NCBI GenBank assembly: GCA_035411425.1
Contig: DAONSX010000009.1
Coordinates: 1 to 57,221 of the forward strand
From: TTA-H9 sp002071415
GTDB lineage: Bacteria > Bacteroidota > Bacteroidia > Bacteroidales > TTA-H9
Direction: 5' to 3'
DNA: 57,221 nucleotides
The number at the start of each line of letters is the position of its first letter. The first letter of the stretch is position 1. Below the pieces are notes generated by a model. The model was given only the letters and a program-made list of their open reading frames with translations, was not told where the DNA came from and did no database searches. Of the stretch, positions 27,969 to 36,509 are shown piece by piece. The translations under genes and the position numbers were made by a program.

Positions 27969-29043
27969 TAAATTCGGCTTAATCAAGCGGTTTTAAACTT
28001 TTAAACAAAAGCGGAAACCGTGCCCCAAAATAATTCAAAATAATCTTAATTTTCACTCATTGATTACACTTTTTATCCCCTTTTTATCCACAATCTTAAA
28101 ATCTATTGATAATCTATTGAATGTTAGAAGATTCTATAAACACTTGATAATCAATCAAAATTCTGAACTACTTCAGCAGTTCATCCTCTCATCATCGAAT
28201 GGTTAGAAACAAATGAATTGTTTTTCGAGTTTCTAATTAGATTTTGATGGAATGATACTTATTATCCCTCGAGGTATTCGAAAAATTTATAGAATTGATT
28301 ATTACCTGTGGTTTTCGAAAAGCATTCTTAGATCGGCGATTAAAAGAACAATGGCAAAATTTTAACTGCCTGATCATTAATAAAAATGGCAAATTTCGAG
28401 CCAAAATATCGCTCATGCGAGAAAGCCATCGCAAGAATTATAGCATAATCGATATCGATGAATCGAATTTTATAATAATCAATTGTCTCCCGCAGGTCAA
28501 TGGGAGGATACAATACATCACCGCCTGATTCTTGCCTTGAGCTTTTTTCTGTATGCTCTCTAAAAATATGAACATTCTCGAAATGATAAGGACCATCCCA
28601 CGTAAGCCCACGAAACCACACGAAATGACCGTAAAAATGTTATGCACATTAACATCAGAACTCCTGATTCGGTTTCTATCAGGTTGCCGTGGTTTTGATG
28701 ATGGCGTTATAGCATTACCTCCTCTGAATAATCACTCCTATCACCCTCTTGAGATTTAGTCCCATCATCTGCAACCGCTCATTCTTTTTTAATTTTTTCC
28801 CAGACATTGAAATCTAAAAAGTTTTGCCTATTAGCGAGAAAAGAATTGCACATAGAAGCGCAAAGTGCGCTAAGGATTTGAAGTGGTTTTGTTAGTGTTT
28901 ATAAGATAGGACTTTTGTAAAATATCGATAGGCAATTATAGGATAAGGAGTTCTGAAATTTTAGTTTCATAATAAAATGCCCCGGAAATAGCGTAGGATG
29001 TTTTTCTCTCTATCCAAACTTTATTCTGTTGGATGAATTCTTT
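27969..29043. other. Gene-poor kilobase with DnaA-box matches
   Basis: No convincing gene in about 1.07 kb; short open frames on both strands (e.g. 28295-28528 plus, 28340-28621 minus) match nothing I know. Notable points: TTATCCACA, a perfect DnaA box, at 28084-28092; TTATGCACA (fits TTATNCACA) at 28640-28648; and a tandem ATCTATTGA at 28101-28109 and 28112-28120, one helical turn apart, in very A/T-rich sequence. Confidence 0.5.
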
Positions 29044-29051
29044 TACTTTTG
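29044..29051 (+). promoter_or_regulatory. -7 box of the metallo-hydrolase gene
   Basis: TACTTTTG matches TAnnTTTG and lies 19 nt before ATG 29071. It is downstream of the longer in-frame start at 29029, which argues for the shorter protein. Confidence 0.5.
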
Positions 29052-29070
29052 CTTTTATAACTGTTTACAG

Positions 29071-29706
29071 ATGATTACAGTAAAGTCCTTTGTTTTTAAT
29101 GATTTTCAAACGAATACGTACATTTTGAGTAATGAACAACATCAATGTATGATTATAGACTGCGCCTGCCAGAATGCTACTGAATGGCAACAGCTCAAGG
29201 GATGGCTGAATGAAAATCAACTAACGCCTTTGCATGCTCTTCTTACCCACTGTCATGTCGATCATGTTTTAGGATGCCATTACCTGCTTGATGAATATGG
29301 AATAGGATATCAAACACATCCTGCTTCCAAAATTTTTATCGAACTGGCTTCAGAATTTTCATCCGTGTTGGGGCTGAAGCTCGAGAAGTTTCCCCCTCCT
29401 CAATCGTATATTTACGAAGGAGATTGTATACAAATGGAAGGATTAACCCTAAAGGTGATTTATACACCGGGCCATGCTGATGGTAGTGTTTGTTATCATT
29501 CGGAAAACGAAAAAATTATGTTTTCAGGTGATGTTTTATTTAAAGATAGTATCGGCAGGTCTGATTTACCAACAGGCAATTATGAAAAACTCAGAAAAAG
29601 TATAATCGAAAAACTCTTTGTTTTGCCCGACGATACTGTAGTTTACCCTGGCCATGGCCCTTTTACCACTATTGGTCATGAGCGTAAAAATAATCCTTTT
29701 GTTTGA
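29071..29706 (+). CDS. Metallo-beta-lactamase-fold hydrolase (glyoxalase II-like)
   Basis: A 211-residue cytosolic hydrolase of the MBL fold. The metal-binding motif is THCHVDHVLG (HxHxDH), followed by TPGHADGSVCYH, FSGDVLFKDSIGRSD and the last ligand in VVYPGHGP, in glyoxalase II order. The protein lacks the long C-terminal domain of true GloB, so the substrate (a thioester, persulfide or other) is not determined. ATG 29071 (MITVKSFVFNDFQTNTYIL) is chosen over 29029 because the -7 box sits between them and the shorter start fits the family. The gene ends 3 nt from the convergent GT9 gene. Confidence 0.9.
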   Translation: MITVKSFVFNDFQTNTYILSNEQHQCMIIDCACQNATEWQQLKGWLNENQLTPLHALLTHCHVDHVLGCHYLLDEYGIGYQTHPASKIFIELASEFSSVLGLKLEKFPPPQSYIYEGDCIQMEGLTLKVIYTPGHADGSVCYHSENEKIMFSGDVLFKDSIGRSDLPTGNYEKLRKSIIEKLFVLPDDTVVYPGHGPFTTIGHERKNNPFV

Positions 29707-29709
29707 TGT

Positions 29710-30717
29710 TCATCGGGAATCGGCCAATAACTTATGAATAGCTCCTATGACTTGCTGAGGGTTATGTTGCCTCATGCACTTAAAATGTTCTTTCGGGCAC
29801 TCAGTATAGCCTAATTTACTGCATGGCCGGCATTTTAACTCCTTATTTTCTATCAAAATAGATTTTTCCTCGTTTCCAGGCATGTAGGGATACATTCCAA
29901 ATTCAGGCAGTGTATTTCCCCAGATGCTAATGATGGGTTTGTGAAAAGCTGCTGCAATATGCATAATGCTTGTATCAGAGGTAATGACGATTTTGGCATT
30001 TTTAACAATAGATGCAGTTTGCGGCAGAGAATATTTTCCACAGATATTGTATGATTTCAATGGAATTTTGTGGTTGATTTGCTCACCTTTGTCATAATCT
30101 TCGATTCCACCGACAAGCAAAAACGGTAAAGGCGCCAGGCTAACGATTTCTGTGGCCAGTTCGACAGGAATTTGTTTGGTATAATGCTTTGCTCCGATAG
30201 CAATCACTCCATAGCCATTCCAAAAATTAGCGGGTAATTCCGAAAGAGCTACTTCATCTTTCTGTGAAATGAATAATTCGAGTCCTTTCCCATCATTCAA
30301 AACTCCCAAACGTTTAATTGCCATGAAGTATCTATCCACAATATGAATCTTTGGCAGTGTATTGATATGAAAATTCACCATCAGCCATTTTCGAATGTTT
30401 AATTTAGGAAAGCTTGCCGATGGCCTCAGAAGACGAAGCCTAAGAGCGACAGTGCGAAAATTGCGGTGAAGATCGACGATGAAATCGTAATGTTCGGCTT
30501 TAAGCCGAGGCAATAATTCCTGAGGACTATGATCGAAGCCCATTAACCGATGAATGTAAGGATTGTGTTCAAGCAAAGGCATGTATACTGTTCGGGTCAA
30601 ATAGTGTATTTCTGCATTTTCGAGTTGACGATGCATGCAACGGATAACTGGCGTGGTGAGAACGATATCGCCAATTGAACTGAAGCGAAGCACAAGAATT
30701 TTATGCACATGTAGCAT
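29710..30717 (-). CDS. Glycosyltransferase family 9 (heptosyltransferase-like)
   Basis: About 335 residues. The opening KILVLRFSSIGDIVLTTPVIR is the usual N terminus of ADP-heptose:LPS heptosyltransferases (RfaF/WaaF type); the C-terminal nucleotide-sugar half has ITSDTSIMHIAAAFHKPIISIWG. A Cys-rich tail segment (CRPCSKLGYTECPKEHFKC) is seen in many Bacteroidota members. It probably acts at the cytosolic face in LPS or surface-glycan core assembly; the sugar donor is unproven. ATG 30717 is chosen because an upstream in-frame TTG at 30726 lies inside a -7 box (TAAATTTG, minus strand 30731-30724). It is divergent from tatD across a very tight shared promoter. Confidence 0.88.
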   Translation of the reverse strand: MLHVHKILVLRFSSIGDIVLTTPVIRCMHRQLENAEIHYLTRTVYMPLLEHNPYIHRLMGFDHSPQELLPRLKAEHYDFIVDLHRNFRTVALRLRLLRPSASFPKLNIRKWLMVNFHINTLPKIHIVDRYFMAIKRLGVLNDGKGLELFISQKDEVALSELPANFWNGYGVIAIGAKHYTKQIPVELATEIVSLAPLPFLLVGGIEDYDKGEQINHKIPLKSYNICGKYSLPQTASIVKNAKIVITSDTSIMHIAAAFHKPIISIWGNTLPEFGMYPYMPGNEEKSILIENKELKCRPCSKLGYTECPKEHFKCMRQHNPQQVIGAIHKLLADSR

Positions 30718-30723
30718 TTGACG

Positions 30724-30757
30724 CAAATTTAGAAAATTTGATTTTCTGGTAATTTTG
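30724..30757. promoter_or_regulatory. Back-to-back promoters for GT9 and tatD
   Basis: Minus strand: TAAATTTG at 30731-30724, 6 nt before the GT9 ATG. Plus strand: TAATTTTG at 30750-30757, only 4 nt before the tatD ATG at 30762, with TTTA at 30728-30731 18 nt upstream as a weak -33. The geometry would give leaderless or nearly leaderless transcripts in both directions. Confidence 0.5.
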
Positions 30758-30761
30758 TGCC

Positions 30762-31556
30762 ATGAAAATTATAGATACCCATACACATCTTTATCTGTCC
30801 GAATTTGAAGAGGATTTGTCGAAAGTTGTCGAGGAGGCCATTCGAGTGGGAGTAAGCAAATTTTTACTCCCAGCCATCGACAGCACTACCCATAAGCATC
30901 TTCTATCTCTTACGAATTCTTATCCCGAGCATTTTTATCCTATGATGGGTTTGCATCCAACCTCGGTGAAGGAAAATTACATGGATGAACTTGCCATTGT
31001 TCATCATTATTTAACAAATCATTCATTTGTGGCCATTGGAGAGGTAGGAATCGATTTATACTGGGACATGACCTTCGAGAAGCAGCAAGTGAAAGCTTTC
31101 AAGATTCAAGCGCAATGGGCAAGAGAGATGGGTTTGCCTATCGTTGTTCATTCACGAAATTCGACAGAAGTGATACTGCAGGTGCTCGAAGAGATTGGTT
31201 ACAAAGGCCTTAGTGGAGTTTTCCATTGTTTTAACGGTACTCTTGAACAAGCTCTTGAAATCGCTTCAAAAGGTTTTTATCTGGGTATTGGAGGTGTCAT
31301 TACCTATAAGAATTCATCCCTCTCCTCTATCGTTGCCCGAGTGCCACGTGATTTCGTTGTTGTGGAGACCGATGCACCATATTTACCTCCTGTACCTCAC
31401 CGTGGTAAACGCAATCAACCTGCATGGATAAAGTACACTGTGAACAAACTTGCCGAAATCTGGCAAATCTCGCCCGAAGAAGCTGCCGGTATTACCACTG
31501 CAAATGCAATCCGGCTTTTCCAAAAAAATTGTGATTTGTCGAAATTAAAATTATAA
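30762..31556 (+). CDS. tatD: TatD-family metal-dependent deoxyribonuclease
   Basis: A 264-residue TIM-barrel hydrolase. Metal ligands are seen in IDTHTHLYL (residues 3-11), GEVGIDLYWD, PIVVHSRN, GVFHCFNG and VVETDAPYLPP, in family order and at normal spacing. TatD proteins are 3'-5' exonucleases/DNases implicated in DNA repair and also act on some RNAs; the exact substrate here is not shown. The asparaginase gene starts 4 nt after its stop, so the two are cotranscribed. A -7 box lies only a few bases before the ATG. Confidence 0.93.
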   Translation: MKIIDTHTHLYLSEFEEDLSKVVEEAIRVGVSKFLLPAIDSTTHKHLLSLTNSYPEHFYPMMGLHPTSVKENYMDELAIVHHYLTNHSFVAIGEVGIDLYWDMTFEKQQVKAFKIQAQWAREMGLPIVVHSRNSTEVILQVLEEIGYKGLSGVFHCFNGTLEQALEIASKGFYLGIGGVITYKNSSLSSIVARVPRDFVVVETDAPYLPPVPHRGKRNQPAWIKYTVNKLAEIWQISPEEAAGITTANAIRLFQKNCDLSKLKL

Positions 31557-31560
31557 CCTT

Positions 31561-32610
31561 ATGAACGAAAATAGTTCCGTGTTGATCATTTATACAGGTG
31601 GAACCATTGGTATGATGCATAATCCTATTACAGGAGCTCTCGAGCCTCTCGATTTCAACCATTTATATAAGCATTTGCCTGTATTAGAGAACCTCAAATG
31701 TAGAATTGATACCTATTCTTTCGATCCAGTCATTGATTCATCCGACATGAATCCCGATTTCTGGATCGAACTGGCCGAAGTCATCGAAAAGAATTATGAA
31801 AGTTATGATGGATTCGTCGTCTTACATGGTACGGATACTATGGCCTACTCTGCCTCAGTTTTGAGCTTCATGCTTGAAAATTTGAATAAACCCGTAGTAT
31901 TTACTGGATCTCAGCTGCCCATTGGCATGATACGTTCCGACGGGCGTGAAAATTTCATTACGGCTGTCGAAATTGCTACAGCCTATAAAGATGGTACTCC
32001 TATTGTACCAGAAGTAAGTATTTGTTTCGAGAACAAACTTTTCAGGGGTAATCGAACGACTAAATTCAATGCTGAACATTTTGATGCCTTTTTATCGGGA
32101 AACTATCCCCCATTAGCTGTGGTAGGCGTCCATATTCATTTCAATGAGAATGATATTCTCAAACCGAATTTTAAGAAACTGAAGGTTCACAAGAAGCTTG
32201 ATACCCATATTATGATCCTGAAACTTTTTCCAGGGATTCATCCCCAAAAGGTGGAAGAGTTTCTTCATATCGATGGATTGAAGGGAGTCATCATGGAAAC
32301 CTTTGGAACGGGCAATGCACCAACCGACCATCGTTTTTTAAATGTTCTTGGCGAAGCTATCAAAAGAGGAATCCTTATATATAATGTGTCACAGTGTAAA
32401 GCGGGAAGTGTAGCTCAGGGTTTATACAAGACGAGTTTGGCTTTGGAGAGCATGGGAGTGATTAGTGGAGCGGATATTACAACAGAATCGGCAATAGCAA
32501 AAATGATGTTTCTTTTTGGCCAGAATTATCCAAGAGAAGAAATATGCAGATTGCTCAGCTTGCCTTTGAGAGGTGAAATGAGCCTTACCGGACAAAAGAT
32601 TTCGAACTGA
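31561..32610 (+). CDS. ansA: Type I (cytosolic) L-asparaginase
   Basis: A 349-residue enzyme that hydrolyses asparagine to aspartate and ammonia. The first catalytic threonine is in IIYTGGTIGMM and the second in VLHGTDTMAYSAS; TGSQLPIGMIRSDGRENF and METFGTGNAP complete the family pattern. There is no signal peptide, pointing to the low-affinity cytosolic type I rather than the periplasmic type II. It follows tatD by 4 nt. No terminator is evident before the tRNA-Ser gene about 160 nt downstream. Confidence 0.93.
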   Translation: MNENSSVLIIYTGGTIGMMHNPITGALEPLDFNHLYKHLPVLENLKCRIDTYSFDPVIDSSDMNPDFWIELAEVIEKNYESYDGFVVLHGTDTMAYSASVLSFMLENLNKPVVFTGSQLPIGMIRSDGRENFITAVEIATAYKDGTPIVPEVSICFENKLFRGNRTTKFNAEHFDAFLSGNYPPLAVVGVHIHFNENDILKPNFKKLKVHKKLDTHIMILKLFPGIHPQKVEEFLHIDGLKGVIMETFGTGNAPTDHRFLNVLGEAIKRGILIYNVSQCKAGSVAQGLYKTSLALESMGVISGADITTESAIAKMMFLFGQNYPREEICRLLSLPLRGEMSLTGQKISN

Positions 32611-32769
32611 GGATATTTAAAATAAACGACTCATCTTATCGTTGTAATGAGAATCCGTTAATAATTTTAAAAACTTTTTGAAGTTTTTTCAGACAAATAA
32701 AAAACTTTATAAATTAGCAGCCGAATTTCCATTAGATGGGATCATTAAAATTCAAATCGTTATGGATTC

Positions 32770-32857
32770 GGAGAGGTGGCCGAGTGGTCTAAGGCGCACG
32801 CCTGGAAAGTGTGTGTACGCCGAAAGCGTACCAAGGGTTCGAATCCCTTTCTCTCCG
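32770..32857 (+). tRNA. tRNA-Ser (GGA anticodon)
   Basis: 88 nt with a 7-bp acceptor stem (GGAGAGG with TCTCTCC, one G-U), an anticodon loop CTGGAAA giving GGA, a long variable arm (GTACGCCGAAAGCGTAC) typical of type II tRNAs, and the T arm GGGTTCGAATCCC. CCA is not encoded. It sits between the asparaginase gene and the exb operon, on the same strand. Confidence 0.95.
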
Positions 32858-32924
32858 CAAAAATTAACTTAAAATTGAAAAACTACAAACTAAATTAGTC
32901 ATTAAAAATCCAATTCATTGCCCT

Positions 32925-33722
32925 ATGAAAAAGTTGATTGCCTTATTTTCGATAGCAGGAATGCTAACTTTCGGTATCTACAATACCGTTTCGGCCCAAG
33001 ATACTACCAAGGCCCAACCCCAAACCGAACAAACTGAGGAAGCCGCTCCAGCCCAGAGCTTAACACCACCCCCTGCCGAATCTCAGAGTTTCCATCAAGT
33101 TTTAAAGGAAAAGTTCATCGAAGGTGGTGTACCTTGGATGACTCCTATTTTAATCGTTCTTATCTTTGGTTTGGCGCTTACGATTGAAAGAATTATTTAT
33201 CTGAACTTGTCAACTACAGATACTCGTAAACTTTTACATAAAATTGAAAATACACTTGATGCTGAAGGTGTGGAGGCAGCAAAAGAAATTTGCAAAAACA
33301 CAAGAGGTCCTGTAGCTGGAGTCTTCTTTCAAGGATTAGACCGTATAAATGAAGGTTTGGATGTAGTCGAGAAATCAGTAGTATCTTATGGTGGAGTTTT
33401 GGTGAGTAAACTTGAGAACAATCTTTCTTGGATTACCTTGTTTATTGCTATTGCGCCTATGCTTGGATTCTTGGGAACAGTTGTAGGTATGGTACAGGCA
33501 TTTGATGCTATAGAAGCAGCTGGTGACATTTCTCCAACCGTCGTTGCTGGTGGGATGAAAGTAGCTTTGTTAACTACCGTTTTCGGTTTAATTGTTGCTC
33601 TTATTTTGCAGGTATTTTATAATTATCTCCTAAGTAAGGTAGAATCCATTGTTAACGATATGGAAGATTCAACTATATCGTTTATGGATATTTTGGTTAG
33701 ATATAAAAACACTAAAAAATAA
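32925..33722 (+). CDS. exbB: ExbB/TolQ/MotA-family proton channel
   Basis: A 265-residue inner-membrane protein. An N-terminal signal-like segment is followed by a Pro/Gln/Glu-rich stretch (residues ~27-55), then the ExbB fold: one membrane helix near 75-92, a cytosolic loop, and two helices at ~165-185 and ~205-230 within the MotA/TolQ/ExbB signature (FIAIAPMLGFLGTVVGMVQAF). It forms the pentameric stator that uses proton motive force with ExbD. The next three genes follow within 2-20 nt. No TonB gene is in the unit, so the driven partner lies elsewhere. The Pro-rich extension is usual in Bacteroidota members. Confidence 0.93.
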   Translation: MKKLIALFSIAGMLTFGIYNTVSAQDTTKAQPQTEQTEEAAPAQSLTPPPAESQSFHQVLKEKFIEGGVPWMTPILIVLIFGLALTIERIIYLNLSTTDTRKLLHKIENTLDAEGVEAAKEICKNTRGPVAGVFFQGLDRINEGLDVVEKSVVSYGGVLVSKLENNLSWITLFIAIAPMLGFLGTVVGMVQAFDAIEAAGDISPTVVAGGMKVALLTTVFGLIVALILQVFYNYLLSKVESIVNDMEDSTISFMDILVRYKNTKK

Positions 33723-33728
33723 AAACCC

Positions 33729-34061
33729 ATGTCATCTACATTAATAGATATTGGCATTTATATAACGTATGCATTAGCCTTAGTTGCCCTTGTGTCTGTT
33801 ATTGTTTTTCCTTTAATGTCTGTATTCAAGGATTTTAAGCAGGCTAAGGGGGGGCTATTAGGTTTTTTGGGAATCATTGCTCTTATTGTAATAGCAATCT
33901 TACTATCCCCAGCCGATCAGGGACCTTTCTATGATAAATTTTCCATTGGTCCTACTCTTTCAAAGGCAATCGGAGGTACAATTATTGCTACTTATATCCT
34001 TTTCGGAGGATTAATTCTTTCTATTCTTTATTTTGAAGTTGTAAAATGGTTTAAGAAATAA
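33729..34061 (+). CDS. Small three-helix membrane protein of the exb operon
   Basis: A 110-residue protein with three predicted membrane segments (about residues 7-30, 43-62 and 82-104) and little else. It lies 6 nt after exbB and 20 nt before exbD, a position I recall being held by such a protein in other Bacteroidota exbB-exbD operons. The family has no function known to me; an accessory or assembly role in the stator is an inference from context only. Confidence 0.75.
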   Translation: MSSTLIDIGIYITYALALVALVSVIVFPLMSVFKDFKQAKGGLLGFLGIIALIVIAILLSPADQGPFYDKFSIGPTLSKAIGGTIIATYILFGGLILSILYFEVVKWFKK

Positions 34062-34081
34062 ACCTTAAAAATGGAATCAAC

Positions 34082-34654
34082 ATGAAACGTGCAAGGCCAG
34101 AACTTAATACCGGTTCAATGGCAGACATCTCCTTCCTCTTGTTAACCTTTTTCCTGTTAACTTCTTCAATTGACACGGATTTAGGTATTCTAAGACGTTT
34201 GCCCCCTCCACCGGATCCTACTCAAGAACAGGTTGATATTAAAAAGAGGAATATATTTACTGTTTTGGTAAATAAAAATGACGAACTGCTTGTACAAGGC
34301 CGACCTATGGATATTAGTATGCTTAGAGCCGCTGCTAAGGAGTTCCTTGCAAATCCCTATAATCGTCCAGATCTCCCTGAAAAGAAAATGGAGATAATTC
34401 CTGGTTTAGGAGAAGTCGAAACATCGAAAGGCGTTATATCACTAAAAAATGACCGAGGTACATCCTATAAAATGTACATTAAAGTTCAGAACGAGCTAAC
34501 TGCAGCTTTTAATGAGCTGCGCGACGAGCTTTCAATGGAACGCTTTGGGGTGAAATTTAGCCAATTATCAAATCAGCAATATATCGATGCTATACAAAAA
34601 GCTATTCCAATGTCGATTTCAGAAGCCGAACCCGAAAACGTAGGAGGTAAATAA
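34082..34654 (+). CDS. exbD: ExbD/TolR-family protein, first copy
   Basis: A 190-residue single-span protein. The short cytosolic N terminus leads into NTGSMADISFLLLTFFLLTSS, in which the Asp of MADISF is the proton-carrying residue of ExbD/TolR. A proline cluster follows (LPPPPDP), then a periplasmic domain longer than that of E. coli ExbD. It is followed after 2 nt by a second exbD with a different periplasmic domain, so the stator may hold ExbD heterodimers (inference). Confidence 0.92.
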   Translation: MKRARPELNTGSMADISFLLLTFFLLTSSIDTDLGILRRLPPPPDPTQEQVDIKKRNIFTVLVNKNDELLVQGRPMDISMLRAAAKEFLANPYNRPDLPEKKMEIIPGLGEVETSKGVISLKNDRGTSYKMYIKVQNELTAAFNELRDELSMERFGVKFSQLSNQQYIDAIQKAIPMSISEAEPENVGGK

Positions 34655-34656
34655 TT

Positions 34657-35121
34657 ATGGCAAGATTTAAAAAATCGGAAGGACGTTCAACACCAGGAAT
34701 CAATACAGGTTCAATGTCGGATATTATTTTTATGTTCCTGTTTTTTTTCATGGTTATTACTACCATTAGAGAAAGTTCTTTAATTGTAAGAGTAAAAGTT
34801 CCTCAGGCTACCGAAGTCGCAAAGCTCGAAAGAAAATCTTTGGTTAGTTTCATTTATGTAGGACAACCCATTGATTATAAATACGGTACAGAAAGCCGCA
34901 TTCAGCTCAATAATCAGTTTGCTTCGGTGGCCGATATTCGTGAATTTATTACTCGCGAAAGAGAAGCCCGTGATGAAGTGGATAGACCTCTACTTACAAC
35001 TTCATTAAAAGTGGACGAAGAAACCCGTATGGGAATCGTAACAGATATCAAACAGGAACTTAGGCAGGTGGGAGCATTCAAGATCAACTATTCTGCCCGA
35101 AAAACCCTTGCTAAAGAATAA
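34657..35121 (+). CDS. exbD: ExbD/TolR-family protein, second copy
   Basis: A 154-residue paralogue of the gene before it. The N-terminal NTGSMSDIIFMFLFFFMVITT carries the conserved Asp in the single membrane helix; the C-terminal ~110 residues are a periplasmic TolR-like domain ending in a DIKQELRQVGAFKINYSA segment. It is last in the operon, with a strong terminator directly after. Its length is close to classical ExbD. Confidence 0.92.
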   Translation: MARFKKSEGRSTPGINTGSMSDIIFMFLFFFMVITTIRESSLIVRVKVPQATEVAKLERKSLVSFIYVGQPIDYKYGTESRIQLNNQFASVADIREFITREREARDEVDRPLLTTSLKVDEETRMGIVTDIKQELRQVGAFKINYSARKTLAKE

Positions 35122-35147
35122 TCTTTCCTCTTCATGACTAATTATTA

Positions 35148-35185
35148 GGAGGCCCTCAGGTATCATGCCTAAGGGCCTCTTTTTA
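35148..35185 (+). terminator. Terminator of the exb operon
   Basis: An 8-bp perfect stem (GAGGCCCT 35149-35156 with AGGGCCTC 35172-35179), with extra inner pairing, is followed by a T-run. It is 27 nt past the last exbD stop codon. Beyond it, to 35380, I see no further feature. Confidence 0.9.
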
Positions 35186-35409
35186 GCATCGATACATCAA
35201 TCCCAAATATCCACTCAAAACTTATGATAGCCCGGTTGGCTCAATAGGCCTTAAGGCACTATCCAAAAACCAATAAAGGTAGATTCGTCATCGAAATTTA
35301 TACCTTCATGAAAAATTGGAGATGTAAAACTACTTCGTTCATTTGGCTCACCTTGTCTTATTAGACAAAAATCTCCTAAATTCGCACATTTGTTCAAACT
35401 CTCGTTTCT

Positions 35410-36219
35410 ATGCCTTTCATGTCATTTCAAAATCATCCCGTTTATTATGAAAGCCGAGGTCTAGGGCCGGCTATTGTTTTTCTCCATGGCTTCATGGAAT
35501 CTCATAAAATCTGGGAATCTTTTGCTAATTCATTCTCCAATGAATTTCAATCAATTACCTTCGATTTGCCGGGACATGACCAAAGCGATATCATTGCTCC
35601 TGTCCATGGTATGGAACTAATGGCTGATTGCACTAAGAGTATATTGGACCATCTGGGGGTGAAAGATTGCATCCTGGTCGGGCATTCTATGGGAGGTTAT
35701 GTTTCGCTTGCCTTTGCTGATAAATTCCCTGAGCGGGTAAAAGGGCTTGTTTTGTTTCATTCTTCTGCTTTACCCGATTCTGATGAAGGCCGCAAAAATC
35801 GTGAACGGACAATTGAATTCATTCAACAAAACAAAACGGGATTTATTTTGCAATTTATTCCATCATTATTTGCTCCGAGTAATGCGGAAAAATATCAAAT
35901 GGAAATCCAAATGCTCATCGAGTCGGCCTCGTACATGAAGCCGCAAGCTATTATTGCCGCTCAAATAGGAATGAAGGAAAGACCTTCTTATTTGGACGTT
36001 CTTACTCATATCCAGGCACCTGTTCTTTTCATTATTGGTAAGCAGGACAGCCGCATATCGGCCAAAGATTATTTTTCCCAAATTTTTCTTCCCTCACATT
36101 CTGAGATCCTCGTACTCGAAAATGTCGGCCATAACGGATATATCGAGGCTTTCCCTGTTACCTCGGCTGCTATCCGACATTTCGCACAACGAGCATTCGA
36201 GTTGTATTCGGCTATCTGA
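35410..36219 (+). CDS. Alpha/beta-fold hydrolase
   Basis: A 269-residue cytosolic serine hydrolase. The oxyanion HGF motif is at residues 26-28, the nucleophile elbow is GHSMGG (Ser93), the acid is probably in IIGKQDSRIS, and the base His in ENVGHNGYIE. It resembles esterase/haloperoxidase-type proteins; no substrate can be assigned. It has no signal peptide. An imperfect -7 box (CACATTTG) lies 17 nt upstream. It stands alone between the exb terminator and the acyl-CoA synthetase gene. Confidence 0.88.
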   Translation: MPFMSFQNHPVYYESRGLGPAIVFLHGFMESHKIWESFANSFSNEFQSITFDLPGHDQSDIIAPVHGMELMADCTKSILDHLGVKDCILVGHSMGGYVSLAFADKFPERVKGLVLFHSSALPDSDEGRKNRERTIEFIQQNKTGFILQFIPSLFAPSNAEKYQMEIQMLIESASYMKPQAIIAAQIGMKERPSYLDVLTHIQAPVLFIIGKQDSRISAKDYFSQIFLPSHSEILVLENVGHNGYIEAFPVTSAAIRHFAQRAFELYSAI

Positions 36220-36509
36220 TTATTTCATGAAGTTGCTTCTCCTTTCTTGTTTCCTTCTTTATTGTTAGGGAAAATGCCGACGAATTAATAATGGAAAAAA
36301 TTTTGGCAAAGGCGATTATAAAAATTTGACTGCGAATTATGTATTTACATCTATTTTCTCAGGACATAGTTACATCACAAGTTCTTCTTCCTTCTGTAAG
36401 ATTGAAATTAGCCTAAGCGCTTGCTATTTAATAACCAAAGACATCCTCGGCAAGTTTTCAGTTTTAAATTTATTTATTTTGCAAGTTTCATTCGATACCT
36501 ATTAATAAA

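Noticed and set aside
28295..28759. Short open frames in the 28-29 kb gap (28295-28528 and 28553-28759 plus; 28340-28621 minus)
   Set aside because: They overlap on opposite strands, have no recognisable motif and no promoter at the right place.
32678..32872. 64-codon open frame on the plus strand
   Set aside because: It lies across the tRNA-Ser gene and is explained by it.
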